This document shows positions 18,819-28,242 of a stretch of 64,000 nt of DNA, piece after piece. This stretch comes from Pseudomonadota bacterium (lineage in GTDB: Bacteria > Pseudomonadota > Alphaproteobacteria > Dongiales > Dongiaceae): positions 1 through 64,000 of the forward strand of contig JAJYUT010000009.1 of assembly GCA_021792365.1 (NCBI GenBank), given 5' to 3'. The notes beneath the pieces were generated by a model, which had not been told where the DNA came from, did not search any database, and saw only the letters and a program-made list of their open reading frames with translations. The stretch's first letter is position 1; each line of letters opens with the position of its first letter. The position numbers were made by a program, and so were the translations under genes.

Positions 18819-19853
18819 CTAGCCGGAGATGGATTTGGGGCGCTCCAGCAGGGCCTGGAGCGCGTCTTCGATCAGTTCCCGGATGATCTCGGCGGTCGAT
18901 TGTTCCTTGGTGACCATGCCGACGCTCTGACCGGCCATCAGCGAGCCGGTCTCGACATCGCCGTCGATCACCGCCCGGCGCAGGGCGCCGGCCCAGAAAT
19001 GCTCGATCTCGAGCTGCGCCTGCTTGGGATCCAGTTCGCCGCGATCGAACTTCGCGATCACCTCTTTCTGGACCTCCATGAACTTGCGCACGCCCTCGTT
19101 CACGATGGCGCGCACCGGGATCACCGGGAAGCGGTTGTCGAGCGCGACCGAGGGCATGGCATCGCGCGCCGCCGCACGGATGAAGGCCTGCTTGAATTTG
19201 GGATGCGCGATGGATTCGGTCGCGCACACGAAGCGCGTGCCGAGCTGCACGCCCGAGGCGCCCATCTCCAGATAGCCCAGCATCGCATTGCCGCGGCCGA
19301 TCCCGCCGGCGACGAAGACCGGCACGTCGCGGATGGCCGGCAGGATCTCCTGCGCCAGCACGCTGGTCGAGACCGGGCCGATATGCCCGCCCGCCTCCAT
19401 GCCTTCGATCACGATGGCGTCGGAGCCGCTGCGCACCAGCTTCTTCGCCAGAGCGACGGCCGGCGCGAAGCACATCACCTTGGCCCCGCCCTGCTTCAGG
19501 CGCTGGATGGCGGAAGCCGGCGGCAGCCCGCCGGCGAGCACCACGTGCCCGACCTTGGATTCGAGGCAGACCTCGACCAGCTGCTCAAGTTTTGGATGGA
19601 GCGTGATCAAATTGACGCCAAAGGGCTGGCTGGTCAGCTTGTAGGTCTCGGCGATCTCGGTTGCCAGCACATCGGGCGGCATGGAGCCGGAGGCGATCAC
19701 GCCGAACCCGCCGGCGTTGGAGATGGCCGCGACCAGGTGGCGCTCCGAGACCCAGGTCATCGCCCCGCCCATGATGGCGTAGCGGCAACCGAGAAACTCG
19801 GCTCCGCGCCGCCACAGGTGGTTCAGCAATGCCTCGGCCTGTCCACGGTCCAT
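18819..19853 (-). CDS. Nitronate monooxygenase / enoyl-reductase-like FMN protein
   Basis: A 344-residue FMN-dependent TIM-barrel protein of the 2-nitropropane dioxygenase/FabK superfamily. Visible signatures are AISNAGGFGVIASG near residue 45, IVEGMEAGGHIG with the conserved HIG segment, and the phosphate-binding FVAGGIGRG followed by GASGVQLGTRF. The family includes nitronate monooxygenases, which detoxify propionate-3-nitronate, and FabK-type enoyl-ACP reductases; the sequence does not separate these surely. It lies between lysC (25 bases) and ptsP (3 bases), an arrangement with no obvious shared pathway. Confidence 0.88.
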   Translation of the reverse strand: MDRGQAEALLNHLWRRGAEFLGCRYAIMGGAMTWVSERHLVAAISNAGGFGVIASGSMPPDVLATEIAETYKLTSQPFGVNLITLHPKLEQLVEVCLESKVGHVVLAGGLPPASAIQRLKQGGAKVMCFAPAVALAKKLVRSGSDAIVIEGMEAGGHIGPVSTSVLAQEILPAIRDVPVFVAGGIGRGNAMLGYLEMGASGVQLGTRFVCATESIAHPKFKQAFIRAAARDAMPSVALDNRFPVIPVRAIVNEGVRKFMEVQKEVIAKFDRGELDPKQAQLEIEHFWAGALRRAVIDGDVETGSLMAGQSVGMVTKEQSTAEIIRELIEDALQALLERPKSISG

Positions 19854-19878
19854 CTGTCGCCTGTTGTCCTCACGCCTC

Positions 19879-21120
<1,242 letters not shown>

Positions 21121-21272
21121 GTTCGGAGAAAGCCCTTAAACCGCAGCGGATTGCCGGCCGGAAGGGATTGTCTTGCCGGCGGCGGCTATCCATACTCAAT
21201 GGGACCCAGCGAGGCAAGGGCTGGGCCTCCATTTCAGCGGCGGATTTCCGCCAGAATCGGCCATTCCCAACG

Positions 21273-22040
21273 ATGTCTTCGCAACCCGCCCCGATGGCTT
21301 CCCCCGACCCAGCCGTCACCACGGTCGACAGCAGCGAGATCGCCAAGTTCAGCGCCATGGCCGAGGCCTGGTGGGATCCGGAAGGCGACTTCAAGCCGCT
21401 GCATCAGCTTAACCCCACCCGCATCGCCTTCATCCGCGATGTCGCGGTCCGGCATTTCGGCCGGGAGGCGGGTGACAGCCCGCTCGAGGGCCTCGCCTTG
21501 TGCGAAATCGGCTGCGGCGGCGGCCTGCTGACGGAGCCGATGCGCCGTCTGGGCGCGACGGTCACCGGCGTCGACCCCTCCCAGCGCAATATCGGCATCG
21601 CCCGCGCCCATGCGGAGAAGAGCGGGCTCAAGATCACCTATTTGCCGTGCGCGGCGGAGGACATGGTGGAGCGCGGCGACACCTTCGACATCGTGCTGGC
21701 GATGGAGGTGGTCGAGCATGTCGCCAATGTCGATGCGTTCGTCGCGAATTGCGGCCGTCTGGTGAAGCCCGGGGGAATCATCTTCTTCGCCACGCTCAAC
21801 CGCACGGCCAAGGCCTTCGCCCTGGCGATCGCCGGCGCGGAATACATCATGCGCTGGCTGCCGCGCGGCACCCATGACTGGCGCAAGTTCGTGAAGCCAT
21901 CGGAGCTGGCGCGCCCGCTGCGCCAAGCCGGCTTCGCCATCGAGCGGATGACCGGCGTCTCCTACAACCCGCTCGCCGACCGCTGGTCCCTGACCCGCGA
22001 CCTCGACGTCAACTACATGCTGGCGGCGAAGAAAATCTAG
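21273..22040 (+). CDS. ubiG: Bifunctional ubiquinone O-methyltransferase UbiG
   Basis: SAM-dependent enzyme that performs both O-methylations in ubiquinone synthesis. The 255-residue protein begins with a short extension, then the family pattern EIAKFSAMAEAWWDPEGDFKPLH, the SAM motif LCEIGCGGGLLTEPMRRLGA, and GTHDWRKFVKPSEL near the end. The chosen ATG gives the usual length; a second Met 7 codons later is also possible, and the frame runs open upstream without a ribosome-binding site. It is divergent from lysC, a pairing common in Alphaproteobacteria. Secure for function. Confidence 0.95.
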   Translation: MSSQPAPMASPDPAVTTVDSSEIAKFSAMAEAWWDPEGDFKPLHQLNPTRIAFIRDVAVRHFGREAGDSPLEGLALCEIGCGGGLLTEPMRRLGATVTGVDPSQRNIGIARAHAEKSGLKITYLPCAAEDMVERGDTFDIVLAMEVVEHVANVDAFVANCGRLVKPGGIIFFATLNRTAKAFALAIAGAEYIMRWLPRGTHDWRKFVKPSELARPLRQAGFAIERMTGVSYNPLADRWSLTRDLDVNYMLAAKKI

Positions 22041-22067
22041 AAAGCCTCCCTCTGGGCACTTCACGCC

Positions 22068-22101
22068 CCCTCTCGCGGGAGAGGGATGCGGAGCCTGGGC
22101 G
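22068..22101. repeat. Hairpin-bearing intergenic repeat copy
   Basis: A perfect stem CCCTCTC / GAGAGGG with a GCGG loop (22068-22085) is followed by ATGCGGAGCCTGGGCGAA. The same layout, a G-rich hairpin then ATGCGAAGCCTTAGCGAA, occurs at the left end of the 62-kb repeat. This points to a dispersed intergenic repeat; here it may also end ubiG transcription. Confidence 0.5.
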
Positions 22102-22161
22102 AATTCCTCGAATGGGAAGAACGTCTTTTTCGGGGAGTAACGCTCGAAAGGTGAGGAGTGT

Positions 22162-22668
22162 CTAAGCGTCGGACCGCGGCACCCAGGGAATGCGGGACAC
22201 TTCGACGCCTTCTTCGGCCAGTTCGTCGTGCTCCTGCTCGGTGGCTTCGCCGTAGATGCCGCGCGGCTCGGTCTCGCCGTAATGGATCTTGCGCGCTTCC
22301 TCGGCGAAGTTGTCACCGACGTAATCGCAATTCGATTCGATCTGGGCGCGGACTTGCTGGAGGTGCCTGCGCATGGCGCTCGCCATGACCGACATCGGGT
22401 GATCAGAGCTCTGCTGCGGATGAGACGGGGCCACCTGCTGCCCCTCGGCGGCCGGTGTCGGCGCGGGGGCAGGCAGCGCAGCCGGCTGCTTCCGCTTCTT
22501 CTCCGAACCGCTGATGCGCGGCGCCATCAGCGCCTTGCTGACCTTGTGGCTGCCGCAGGCCGGGCATTCCACCGTCTTGCGCGCGAGTTGCCGCTCGCAG
22601 GTCTGGCCATCCTTGAACCAGGCCTCGAATTCGTGGTCCTTGGCACAGCGGAGTTGGTACAGAATCAT
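22162..22668 (-). CDS. DUF1178 family zinc-ribbon-like protein
   Basis: A 168-residue cytoplasmic protein of unknown function, common in proteobacteria. It begins MILYQLRCAKDHEFEAWF and carries a CxxC-type pair (VECPACGS) in the first 45 residues that, with Cys8 and Cys24, could form a zinc ribbon. A Pro/Ala/Gln-rich linker follows, then a conserved C-terminal helix (MRRHLQQVRAQIESNCDYVGDNFAEEARKIHYGE in part) and an acidic end. It converges on ubiG and diverges from a methyltransferase gene by 84 bases. Family clear, role unknown. Confidence 0.93.
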   Translation of the reverse strand: MILYQLRCAKDHEFEAWFKDGQTCERQLARKTVECPACGSHKVSKALMAPRISGSEKKRKQPAALPAPAPTPAAEGQQVAPSHPQQSSDHPMSVMASAMRRHLQQVRAQIESNCDYVGDNFAEEARKIHYGETEPRGIYGEATEQEHDELAEEGVEVSRIPWVPRSDA

Positions 22669-22752
22669 CGTCGAAAGCTGCTGTTCGTCCCGTGTTTCCG
22701 GTTAACAGATGGCACAGTTTGAAAGTTTAACAAGCCCCAATGCGCCGCAGCC

Positions 22753-23280
22753 ATGACCACGGCCGGTAAGAGCGCCCCCTCCCGCTGGGTGCGGGCCCAT
22801 GCCGGCCTGATCCCGGCTGGGTCCAAAGTCCTGGACGTGGCCGCCGGCGGCGGGCGACATACGCGGTTCTTCAACGGCTTAGGGTACCGCGTGACCGCCC
22901 TCGACCGCGATGTGTCCGGCCTGCAGGACCTGGGCGGCGTGGGCGTCGACATCCACGCCGCCGACCTGGAGGATGGCTCCCCCTGGCCGCTGGGCGATCG
23001 CCAGTACGGCGGGATCATCGTGACGAACTACCTCCACCGCCCCCTCCTCCCGTCCCTGGCCGGCGCGCTGGCGCCCGGCGGGGTGCTGATCTACGAAACC
23101 TTCGGCGCCGGCAACGAGCGCTTCGGCAAGCCGAGCAACCCCGATTTCCTGCTCCGCCCCGGCGAGCTGCTGGACTTCGCCAGCGAGCATGGCTTGCAGG
23201 TGCTGGCCTATGAATGCGGCGAGGTCAGCGAGCCGAAGCGCGCCATCATCCAGCGCATGGGCGCGAAGCGGCTGAAATGA
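22753..23280 (+). CDS. Small class I SAM-dependent methyltransferase
   Basis: A 175-residue protein with a Rossmann fold. The SAM-binding motif is VLDVAAGGGRHTRFF (about residues 26-40), followed by the acidic ALDRD loop and the post-motif region GGIIVTNYLHRP. LIYETFGAGNERFGKPSNPDF is typical of small TehB/YfiC-like methyltransferases. The substrate is unknown. It is followed by a strong bidirectional terminator and converges with a peroxiredoxin gene. The ATG start gives a complete fold with no leader. Confidence 0.88.
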   Translation: MTTAGKSAPSRWVRAHAGLIPAGSKVLDVAAGGGRHTRFFNGLGYRVTALDRDVSGLQDLGGVGVDIHAADLEDGSPWPLGDRQYGGIIVTNYLHRPLLPSLAGALAPGGVLIYETFGAGNERFGKPSNPDFLLRPGELLDFASEHGLQVLAYECGEVSEPKRAIIQRMGAKRLK

Positions 23281-23281
23281 A

Positions 23282-23308
23282 AAACGGCCGGCGATGAGCC
23301 GGCCGTTT
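23282..23308. terminator. Bidirectional intrinsic terminator
   Basis: An 11-bp perfect stem (AAACGGCCGGC / GCCGGCCGTTT) with a GATGA loop, flanked by A and T runs, lies between the convergent methyltransferase and peroxiredoxin genes, 1 base after the first stop and 19 before the second. It should act for both. Confidence 0.85.
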
Positions 23309-23327
23309 CGCGATCGAGCGAGAGTGC

Positions 23328-23987
23328 CTATCGCGGCTGCGGCACGATCCGCAGATAAGGCTTCAGGGCCTTCCAGCCGCCGGGGAATTTCTGCTTGGCC
23401 TGCTCGTCGGAGACCGAGGGCGGGATGATCACGTCCTCGCCCTGCTTCCAGTTCACCGGCGTCGCGACCGTGTGCTTGGCCGTGAGCTGGCAGGAATCCA
23501 GCAGGCGCAGCACCTCGTCGAAGTTGCGGCCGGTGCTCATCGGATAGGTGAGCATCGCCTTGATCTTCTTGTCCGGGCCGACGATGAAGACCGAACGCAC
23601 GGTGGCGTTGTCCGCCGGCGTGCGGCCTTCCGAGCTGTTGCCCGCGCTGGCGGGCAGCATGTCATAGGCCTTCGCGACCTTGAGGTCGGAATCGGCGACC
23701 AGCGGATAGTTGACCTTCGCGCCCTGCGTCTCCTCGATGTCCTTGGCCCATTTCTCGTGGTTGCCGACCGGGTCGACGCTGAGGCCGAGGATCTTGGTAT
23801 TGCGCTTGTCGAACTCGGGCTTCAGCTTCGCCATGTAGCCGAGCTCGGTGGTGCAGACCGGCGTGAAGTCCTTGGGGTGCGAGAACAGGATGCCCCAGCT
23901 CTCGCCGAGGTAATCGTGGAACTTGATCTTCCCAATGGTCGAGTCCTGCTCGAAATCCGGAGCCGTATCGTTGATGCGTAGTGACAT
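23328..23987 (-). CDS. Peroxiredoxin, 1-Cys (Prx6) type
   Basis: Thiol peroxidase that reduces hydrogen and alkyl peroxides. The peroxidatic motif is DFTPVCTTE (Cys45), and the length (219 residues) and the extended C-terminal domain (TPVNWKQGEDVIIPPSVSD) mark the Prx6/1-Cys subfamily. A second cysteine lies in LLDSCQLT and might be structural or a resolving residue. It is transcribed on the minus strand just after a nitrilase-like gene's stop-side neighbour; no OxyR site is evident. Confidence 0.95.
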   Translation of the reverse strand: MSLRINDTAPDFEQDSTIGKIKFHDYLGESWGILFSHPKDFTPVCTTELGYMAKLKPEFDKRNTKILGLSVDPVGNHEKWAKDIEETQGAKVNYPLVADSDLKVAKAYDMLPASAGNSSEGRTPADNATVRSVFIVGPDKKIKAMLTYPMSTGRNFDEVLRLLDSCQLTAKHTVATPVNWKQGEDVIIPPSVSDEQAKQKFPGGWKALKPYLRIVPQPR

Positions 23988-24029
23988 GTCATCCTCCCTT
24001 ACTCTGAAATCCGTGTGCGGTGCGCGTTG

Positions 24030-24881
24030 CTATTCGCTGGCGGCGCGCATCAGGCCGTGCGGCCGCTCGACCTCTCGGTCATGACGCAGCGCCGGCACCA
24101 TGGCGCGCGCTTTTGCCACCTGCTCCAGGTCGATGTCCGCGACGATGTAGCCCGGCGCCTCGCCGGCATCCGCCAGCACCTCGCCCCAGGGCGAGACGAT
24201 CAGCGAATGGCCATAGGTGCGGCGGCCTTCGGCATGCTCGCCGGTCTGCGCCGGCGCGAACACGAAGCAGCCGGTCTCGATCGCCCGGGCCCGCAGCAGC
24301 ACGTGCCAATGCGCTTGCCCCGTCGGGACGGTGAACGCGGCCGGAACCGTCAGCATGGTTGCGCCCGCCTGCGCCAGCGCGCGATGCAGATAGGCGAAGC
24401 GCACATCGTAGCAGATGGTGAGGCCGAGGGCGCCCCAGGGCGTCTGCGCCACCACCGCCTGCTCGCCCGGCTTGACGCCGTTCGATTCGCGATAGGTCTC
24501 GCCGTTCGGCAGGTCGACGTCGAACATGTGGATCTTGTCGTAGCGCGCGACAATGCCGCCCTGGGGATCGAACAGGAAGGAGCGGTTGGCGATGCGCCGC
24601 TCATCGGCCCGCACCGGCATGGAGCCGATCAGCAGCCAGATGCCCAGTTCCCGGGCGAGGGCGGCGAAATGCGGCACTCCGGGATGCGCCTCCTCGCGCG
24701 GCGTCTTGGTAAGCTGGCGCGCGCGGTTCGGCTCGATCAGGGTGGTGTTCTCCGGCGTCATGACCAGCCGCGCGCCCGCGCCCACCGCGGCGCGGATCAG
24801 CGTGGCGGCGCTCTCAAGGTTCGGCGCCACCTCGGCGGCCGAATTCATCTGCACACAGGCGGCCTTGAAAACCTTGCTCAT
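24030..24881 (-). CDS. Nitrilase-superfamily carbon-nitrogen hydrolase (Nit1-like)
   Basis: A 283-residue amidase with the superfamily's Glu-Lys-Cys triad: Glu in MTPENTTLIEP, Lys in YDKIHMFDVDLP, and Cys in LTICYDVRF. The segments GETYRESNGVKPGE and YGHSLIVSPWGEVLADAG resemble deaminated glutathione amidases (Nit1) that repair by-products of transaminase action on glutathione. The start is taken at MSKVFKA, 4 codons inside the longest frame, which matches the family. It follows grxC closely on the same strand, and a shared glutathione link is plausible. Substrate is inferred. Confidence 0.88.
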   Translation of the reverse strand: MSKVFKAACVQMNSAAEVAPNLESAATLIRAAVGAGARLVMTPENTTLIEPNRARQLTKTPREEAHPGVPHFAALARELGIWLLIGSMPVRADERRIANRSFLFDPQGGIVARYDKIHMFDVDLPNGETYRESNGVKPGEQAVVAQTPWGALGLTICYDVRFAYLHRALAQAGATMLTVPAAFTVPTGQAHWHVLLRARAIETGCFVFAPAQTGEHAEGRRTYGHSLIVSPWGEVLADAGEAPGYIVADIDLEQVAKARAMVPALRHDREVERPHGLMRAASE

Positions 24882-24909
24882 TCCCCATTCCAATCACGAA
24901 GCTGGCCGA

Positions 24910-25176
24910 TCAGGAAGCCACCTGCTCCAGCAGCGGCTTCAGCTTGCCCGCACGGTCCAGCGCGTAGAGATCGTCGCACCCGCCGACATGCTGCCCGTTG
25001 ATGAAGATCTGCGGGACCGAGGTGCGGCCACCGGCACGCTGCCGCATCTCCGCGCGCAGCTGGCCGTCGGTCATCACGTCGACCTCGCGATAGGCCGCCC
25101 CGCGTTCCTCCAGCAACTTCTTGGCACGCCAGCAATAGGGGCACAGCATCGTGGTATAGATTTCAACGCGCGCCAT
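24910..25176 (-). CDS. grxC: Glutaredoxin 3
   Basis: An 88-residue dithiol glutaredoxin that reduces protein disulfides and mixed disulfides using glutathione. The active site is CPYC (residues 12-15), with the cis-proline in TSVPQIFING and the glutathione-binding GGCDDLYALD. It lies between comF and the Nit1-like amidase on the same strand, likely in one transcript (the grxC stop is 28 bases before the next start). Secure. Confidence 0.96.
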   Translation of the reverse strand: MARVEIYTTMLCPYCWRAKKLLEERGAAYREVDVMTDGQLRAEMRQRAGGRTSVPQIFINGQHVGGCDDLYALDRAGKLKPLLEQVAS

Positions 25177-25301
25177 GCGCCGACCTGTCGTGCATCTGGC
25201 ATCTCTGGGCAGTTGCCGTCAGGTCAGTACTTTTGGCCGTCACCGGGCAATTTGCAAGTGGATACCACCTCGATGTCTCCTGGTCCGGCGTTATAGGCTG
25301 G

Positions 25302-26051
25302 CTAGCCAGGCTGAACCCGGATAACCCGCGCCAGAACCAGCAGATCGACGGCCTTCGCCCCTGCATTTCGTAGGGCTTTGGCGCAGGCCTCCGCCGTCGC
25401 GCCGGTCGTCAGGACATCGTCGACCAGCAGGATCCGGGCCCCCACCGCCGAGTGCGCCCGTCCCGGGTGGAGGGCGAAGGCCCCGGCAACGTTACGCCGG
25501 CGCTGGCTGCGGCCGAGATGGCCCTGGGATGGCGTCGCCCGACGGCGGACCAGGAGGTCGGGGACGACGCGCTTTCCGCGCAGAGCTGCGATGGCGTTGG
25601 CCAGGACGGCGGCCTGATTGTAGCGCCGCCGGACCAGCCGCCAGCGATGGAGCGGCACCGGCGCGATGATGTCGGCCGAGGCGACCAGCTCCGCCCCGGC
25701 CCGCCCCATCCAGCCGGCAAAGGTGGCGGCGCCGTCGATCCGGTCCGCATGCTTGAAACGCAGGACTAGGTCCCGGCTGGCGTCGTCATAGACAAGGGCA
25801 GCCCGCGCCCGGTCATAGAGCGGGCGGTCTGCAGTGCAGGCGGCGCACAGGCTGCCCTCCCCCATGTCGAACTCGAACGGAAAGCCGCAGCAGGCGCAGC
25901 ACGGCGCCGACAGGAACCGCAGCTCCGGCCAGCAGCGCCCGCATAGCGATCCGGAATCGGCGATGATCTCCCCGCACTTCAGGCAGCGCGGCGGCAGGAT
26001 GGCATCGAGCAACCGGGATGCCGACCGGCGCAGGGCGGGAGCCAGCTCCAT
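25302..26051 (-). CDS. comF: ComF family protein (phosphoribosyltransferase-like)
   Basis: A 249-residue protein of the ComF/GntX type, linked to DNA uptake or use of external DNA. It has an N-terminal zinc-ribbon with several CxxC pairs (PPRCLKCGE, GSLCGRCW, CCACCGFPF, GSLCAACTAD), and a C-terminal type I phosphoribosyltransferase domain with the PRPP loop ILLVDDVLTTGATAEAC. The inner ATG is preferred because the longest frame would start inside the divergent methyltransferase's start codon. No other competence gene is nearby. Confidence 0.9.
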   Translation of the reverse strand: MELAPALRRSASRLLDAILPPRCLKCGEIIADSGSLCGRCWPELRFLSAPCCACCGFPFEFDMGEGSLCAACTADRPLYDRARAALVYDDASRDLVLRFKHADRIDGAATFAGWMGRAGAELVASADIIAPVPLHRWRLVRRRYNQAAVLANAIAALRGKRVVPDLLVRRRATPSQGHLGRSQRRRNVAGAFALHPGRAHSAVGARILLVDDVLTTGATAEACAKALRNAGAKAVDLLVLARVIRVQPG

Positions 26052-26109
26052 GACGGCAGCTTGCGGAGCCGCGCCGGTTCCTGTCAATTGGCCGCGACAG
26101 GACGGTTGC

Positions 26110-27003
26110 ATGGCTCAGAGCACGGTACCGGAACAGGCCCGCATCTTCGATCGCGGTTTGCTGCGTCAGCGCCGCACGCGCGCGGCGCGCGACCTGCACG
26201 CCCATGACTTCCTGCTGAAGGAGATCGGCGAGCGGCTGTGCGATCGGCTGAGTGACGTCGCGCGCGGCTTTCCGCTGACGCTGGATCTCGGCGGACGGAA
26301 CGGCCTGCTCGCGCGCCTGGTCGAGGGGCGTGGCGGGATCGAGACGCTGATCCAGTCGGACTTGTCGCTGGTCAACGCACGCCACATGCGGGAGAGCGGC
26401 GCGAGCCTGGTCGCGGACGAAGAGCTGCTGCCGTTCAAGGCCGCATGCTTCGACGCGGTCCTCAGCAATCTCGCGCTGCATTGGGTCAACGACCTGCCGG
26501 GCGCGCTGGTCCAGATCCGCAACAGCCTGAAACCGGATGGCCTGTTCCTCGCCAGCCTGTTCGGAGCCGGCACGCTCAACGAATTGCGCACCTGCCTCAT
26601 GGAAGCCGAACTGGCTGAGCTGGGCGGCGCCAGCCCGCGGGTCTCGCCCTTCGCCGATCTGCGCGACGCCGCCGGCTTGCTGCAGCGCGCCGGCTTCGCG
26701 CTGCCCGTTGCCGATCTCGATACGGTGACCGTGACCTATGGCGACTTCTTCGCTCTGCTCCGCGATCTGCGCGGCATGGGCGAGGCCAACGCGCTGCTCG
26801 ACCGGCTGAGGCAGCCGACCCGCCGCGCCATCTTCGCGCGCGCGGCGGCGATCTACCAGGACCGCTTCAGCGACCGCGAGGGGCGCCTGCGCGCAACCTT
26901 CCAGGTCCTGTTCCTCACCGGCTGGTCGCCGCACGAATCCCAGCAGCAGCCCGCCCGCCGCGGCAGCGGGCAGACCAGCCTCAAGGATGTCCTCGGGCCC
27001 TGA
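26110..27003 (+). CDS. Methyltransferase of the BioC/NDUFAF5 type
   Basis: A 297-residue SAM-dependent methyltransferase. The start is supported by AGGA 7 bases upstream. It begins with the typical FDRGLLRQRRTRAARDLHAHDFL, then LTLDLGGRNGLLARL in the SAM site and DAVLSNLALHWVNDLPGAL, which are hallmarks of the alphaproteobacterial relatives of human NDUFAF5 and of BioC. NDUFAF5 hydroxylates an arginine of a complex I subunit, so a respiratory assembly role is possible. The start diverges from comF. Confidence 0.88.
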   Translation: MAQSTVPEQARIFDRGLLRQRRTRAARDLHAHDFLLKEIGERLCDRLSDVARGFPLTLDLGGRNGLLARLVEGRGGIETLIQSDLSLVNARHMRESGASLVADEELLPFKAACFDAVLSNLALHWVNDLPGALVQIRNSLKPDGLFLASLFGAGTLNELRTCLMEAELAELGGASPRVSPFADLRDAAGLLQRAGFALPVADLDTVTVTYGDFFALLRDLRGMGEANALLDRLRQPTRRAIFARAAAIYQDRFSDREGRLRATFQVLFLTGWSPHESQQQPARRGSGQTSLKDVLGP

Positions 27004-27018
27004 CGCCCGGAGGTACCA

Positions 27019-27600
27019 TCACCGCAGCGACCAGGGCCGCGCGATCTCGGATCGCACCTCGTCCGGCGTCAGGCCGATGTCGCGGAGCAAGCGTTCGTCA
27101 AGCTCTGCAAGATGCCGGCGGTCGCGCCAGCACGCCAGCCACAAGGCAAGGCCACGCTCCGGGCGGCAGGCGCCGTCCGTCGGCGCCTTGCGGGCCCAGC
27201 GATAGAGCGCGTCATACAGCACCAGCCCGATCGCGACCCGCTCCTGATCGTCACGCACCGCGCCGGCGAGGCCGAGCGAGATCGCGCGCAGACCTGCGGC
27301 TTCCGGAGCCTGACGGAGATTGTCATTGTCGGCCGTGCGAACGATCGCCGCAATCCGGAGCAGAGCCGGGTCTTCGCATCGGTATTTGGCAAGCAACACG
27401 TCGAAGCTGCATCCCGTGCCGCCGTGCCAGAGCTCGACGCCCGGCACATCGAACGGGATTGCGCCGCGTGCCTGCGCGACGGCGCGCACCTCGCCCGCCG
27501 GCACGAACAGGAACTCCGATTGCTCGTCGATGAAGCGCCTGATCAGCCATGGGCAAGCCAGGCGATCAATCTTTGGACGCTGTCGAGTAACCCACTGCAT
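27019..27600 (-). CDS. ChrB-type chromate-resistance domain fused to a DUF1127 tail
   Basis: A 193-residue protein. Residues 1-150 match the chromate-resistance ChrB C-terminal family: MQWVTRQRPKIDRLACPWL, then FLFVPAGEVRAVA, PFDVPGVELWH and AAGLRAISLGLAG. The last ~40 residues (CWRDRRHLAELDERLLRDIG, then LTPDEVRSEIARPW) match the short DUF1127 domain, normally a stand-alone RNA-related or regulatory small protein in Alphaproteobacteria. The inner ATG is used because AGGAG lies 8 bases upstream; a longer frame has no such site. No chromate transporter ChrA is nearby. The function of the fusion is unknown. Each half is recognised with good confidence; the joint use is what is odd. Confidence 0.85.
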   Translation of the reverse strand: MQWVTRQRPKIDRLACPWLIRRFIDEQSEFLFVPAGEVRAVAQARGAIPFDVPGVELWHGGTGCSFDVLLAKYRCEDPALLRIAAIVRTADNDNLRQAPEAAGLRAISLGLAGAVRDDQERVAIGLVLYDALYRWARKAPTDGACRPERGLALWLACWRDRRHLAELDERLLRDIGLTPDEVRSEIARPWSLR

Positions 27601-27791
27601 GGCTCGATCTCCTCTCTGTGTTCGGCAGGCGGGAGGAAGCTTCGAGCCAAAATGGCCAAACACGCTCCGGCCCCGACCGGGGAAAGAGCAGAGCTTGGAC
27701 GAACATCGTCTTGGGAAAGCCGGGCGTCTGCAAAGCCCGACGGGCACAGCCTATGGCAAGGCACCGCGGTGCGCAAGGATCTGTTGTCGGC

Positions 27792-28067
27792 TCATGAGTC
27801 CGCGCGCTCGATCGGACATGGAGTCCGCTTGCGCGAGGCTCCGGCAAAAGCCGCCGGCAGTTGGCGGCGCGGCGCATCGAAGCCCGACAGGTCTGCCGCC
27901 ACCGTAGGCTTGACGGAGGAAGCGACGGTTGGGGAGGTCACATCGGGCACCTCGGGAAGGGCGGCGGCAATGAGGCCGAAGGCGAGCGCCCCCACCGCCA
28001 GGTTGAGCTTCCAACTACCCTTGCGCGGCACGTGGTCTTCCCAATGGTATTTCTCGAAATGCATCAT
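27792..28067 (-). CDS. Small single-pass membrane protein, unknown function
   Basis: About 91 residues, starting with two Met codons behind GGAG at 7 bases. A charged N-terminus (HFEKYHWEDHVPRKGSWK) is followed by one hydrophobic helix (LNLAVGALAFGLIAAALP, about residues 20-38) and a Thr/Val/Pro-rich then basic tail, probably periplasmic. No family is recognised. It diverges from the response regulator gene, and a conserved 23-bp box lies ~100 bases before it in the same orientation as the one before the hydroxylase operon, suggesting shared control. Could be a spurious frame, but signals are coherent. Confidence 0.55.
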   Translation of the reverse strand: MMHFEKYHWEDHVPRKGSWKLNLAVGALAFGLIAAALPEVPDVTSPTVASSVKPTVAADLSGFDAPRRQLPAAFAGASRKRTPCPIERADS

Positions 28068-28166
28068 GTCCCGTCTCCATTGAACGGGGGCCAGACTGGC
28101 AGACGCCTGTGGCAGGACTTTGTCCGGCACGGGCCGCAAACGCCGCAACCTGTCGCTGGCGCGCCC

Positions 28167-28190
28167 GCTGACAAAATTTGATACACTTTT
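28167..28190 (-). promoter_or_regulatory. Shared operator box, copy 1 (likely OmpR-type site)
   Basis: On the minus strand this reads AAAAGTGTATCAAATTTTGT followed by CAGC. It matches the copy before the iorA-like gene at 21 of 23 bases. The half-sites GTGTATCA and TTTTGTCA begin 10 bases apart, as expected for tandem binding of an OmpR-family dimer. It lies 52 bases before the response regulator gene and 100 before the divergent membrane-protein gene. Confidence 0.65.
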
Positions 28191-28242
28191 GTGCCTGGGG
28201 CGGTGGGCATGGCAGTGCTAGAAATTGCGCGGAGCCGAATGC

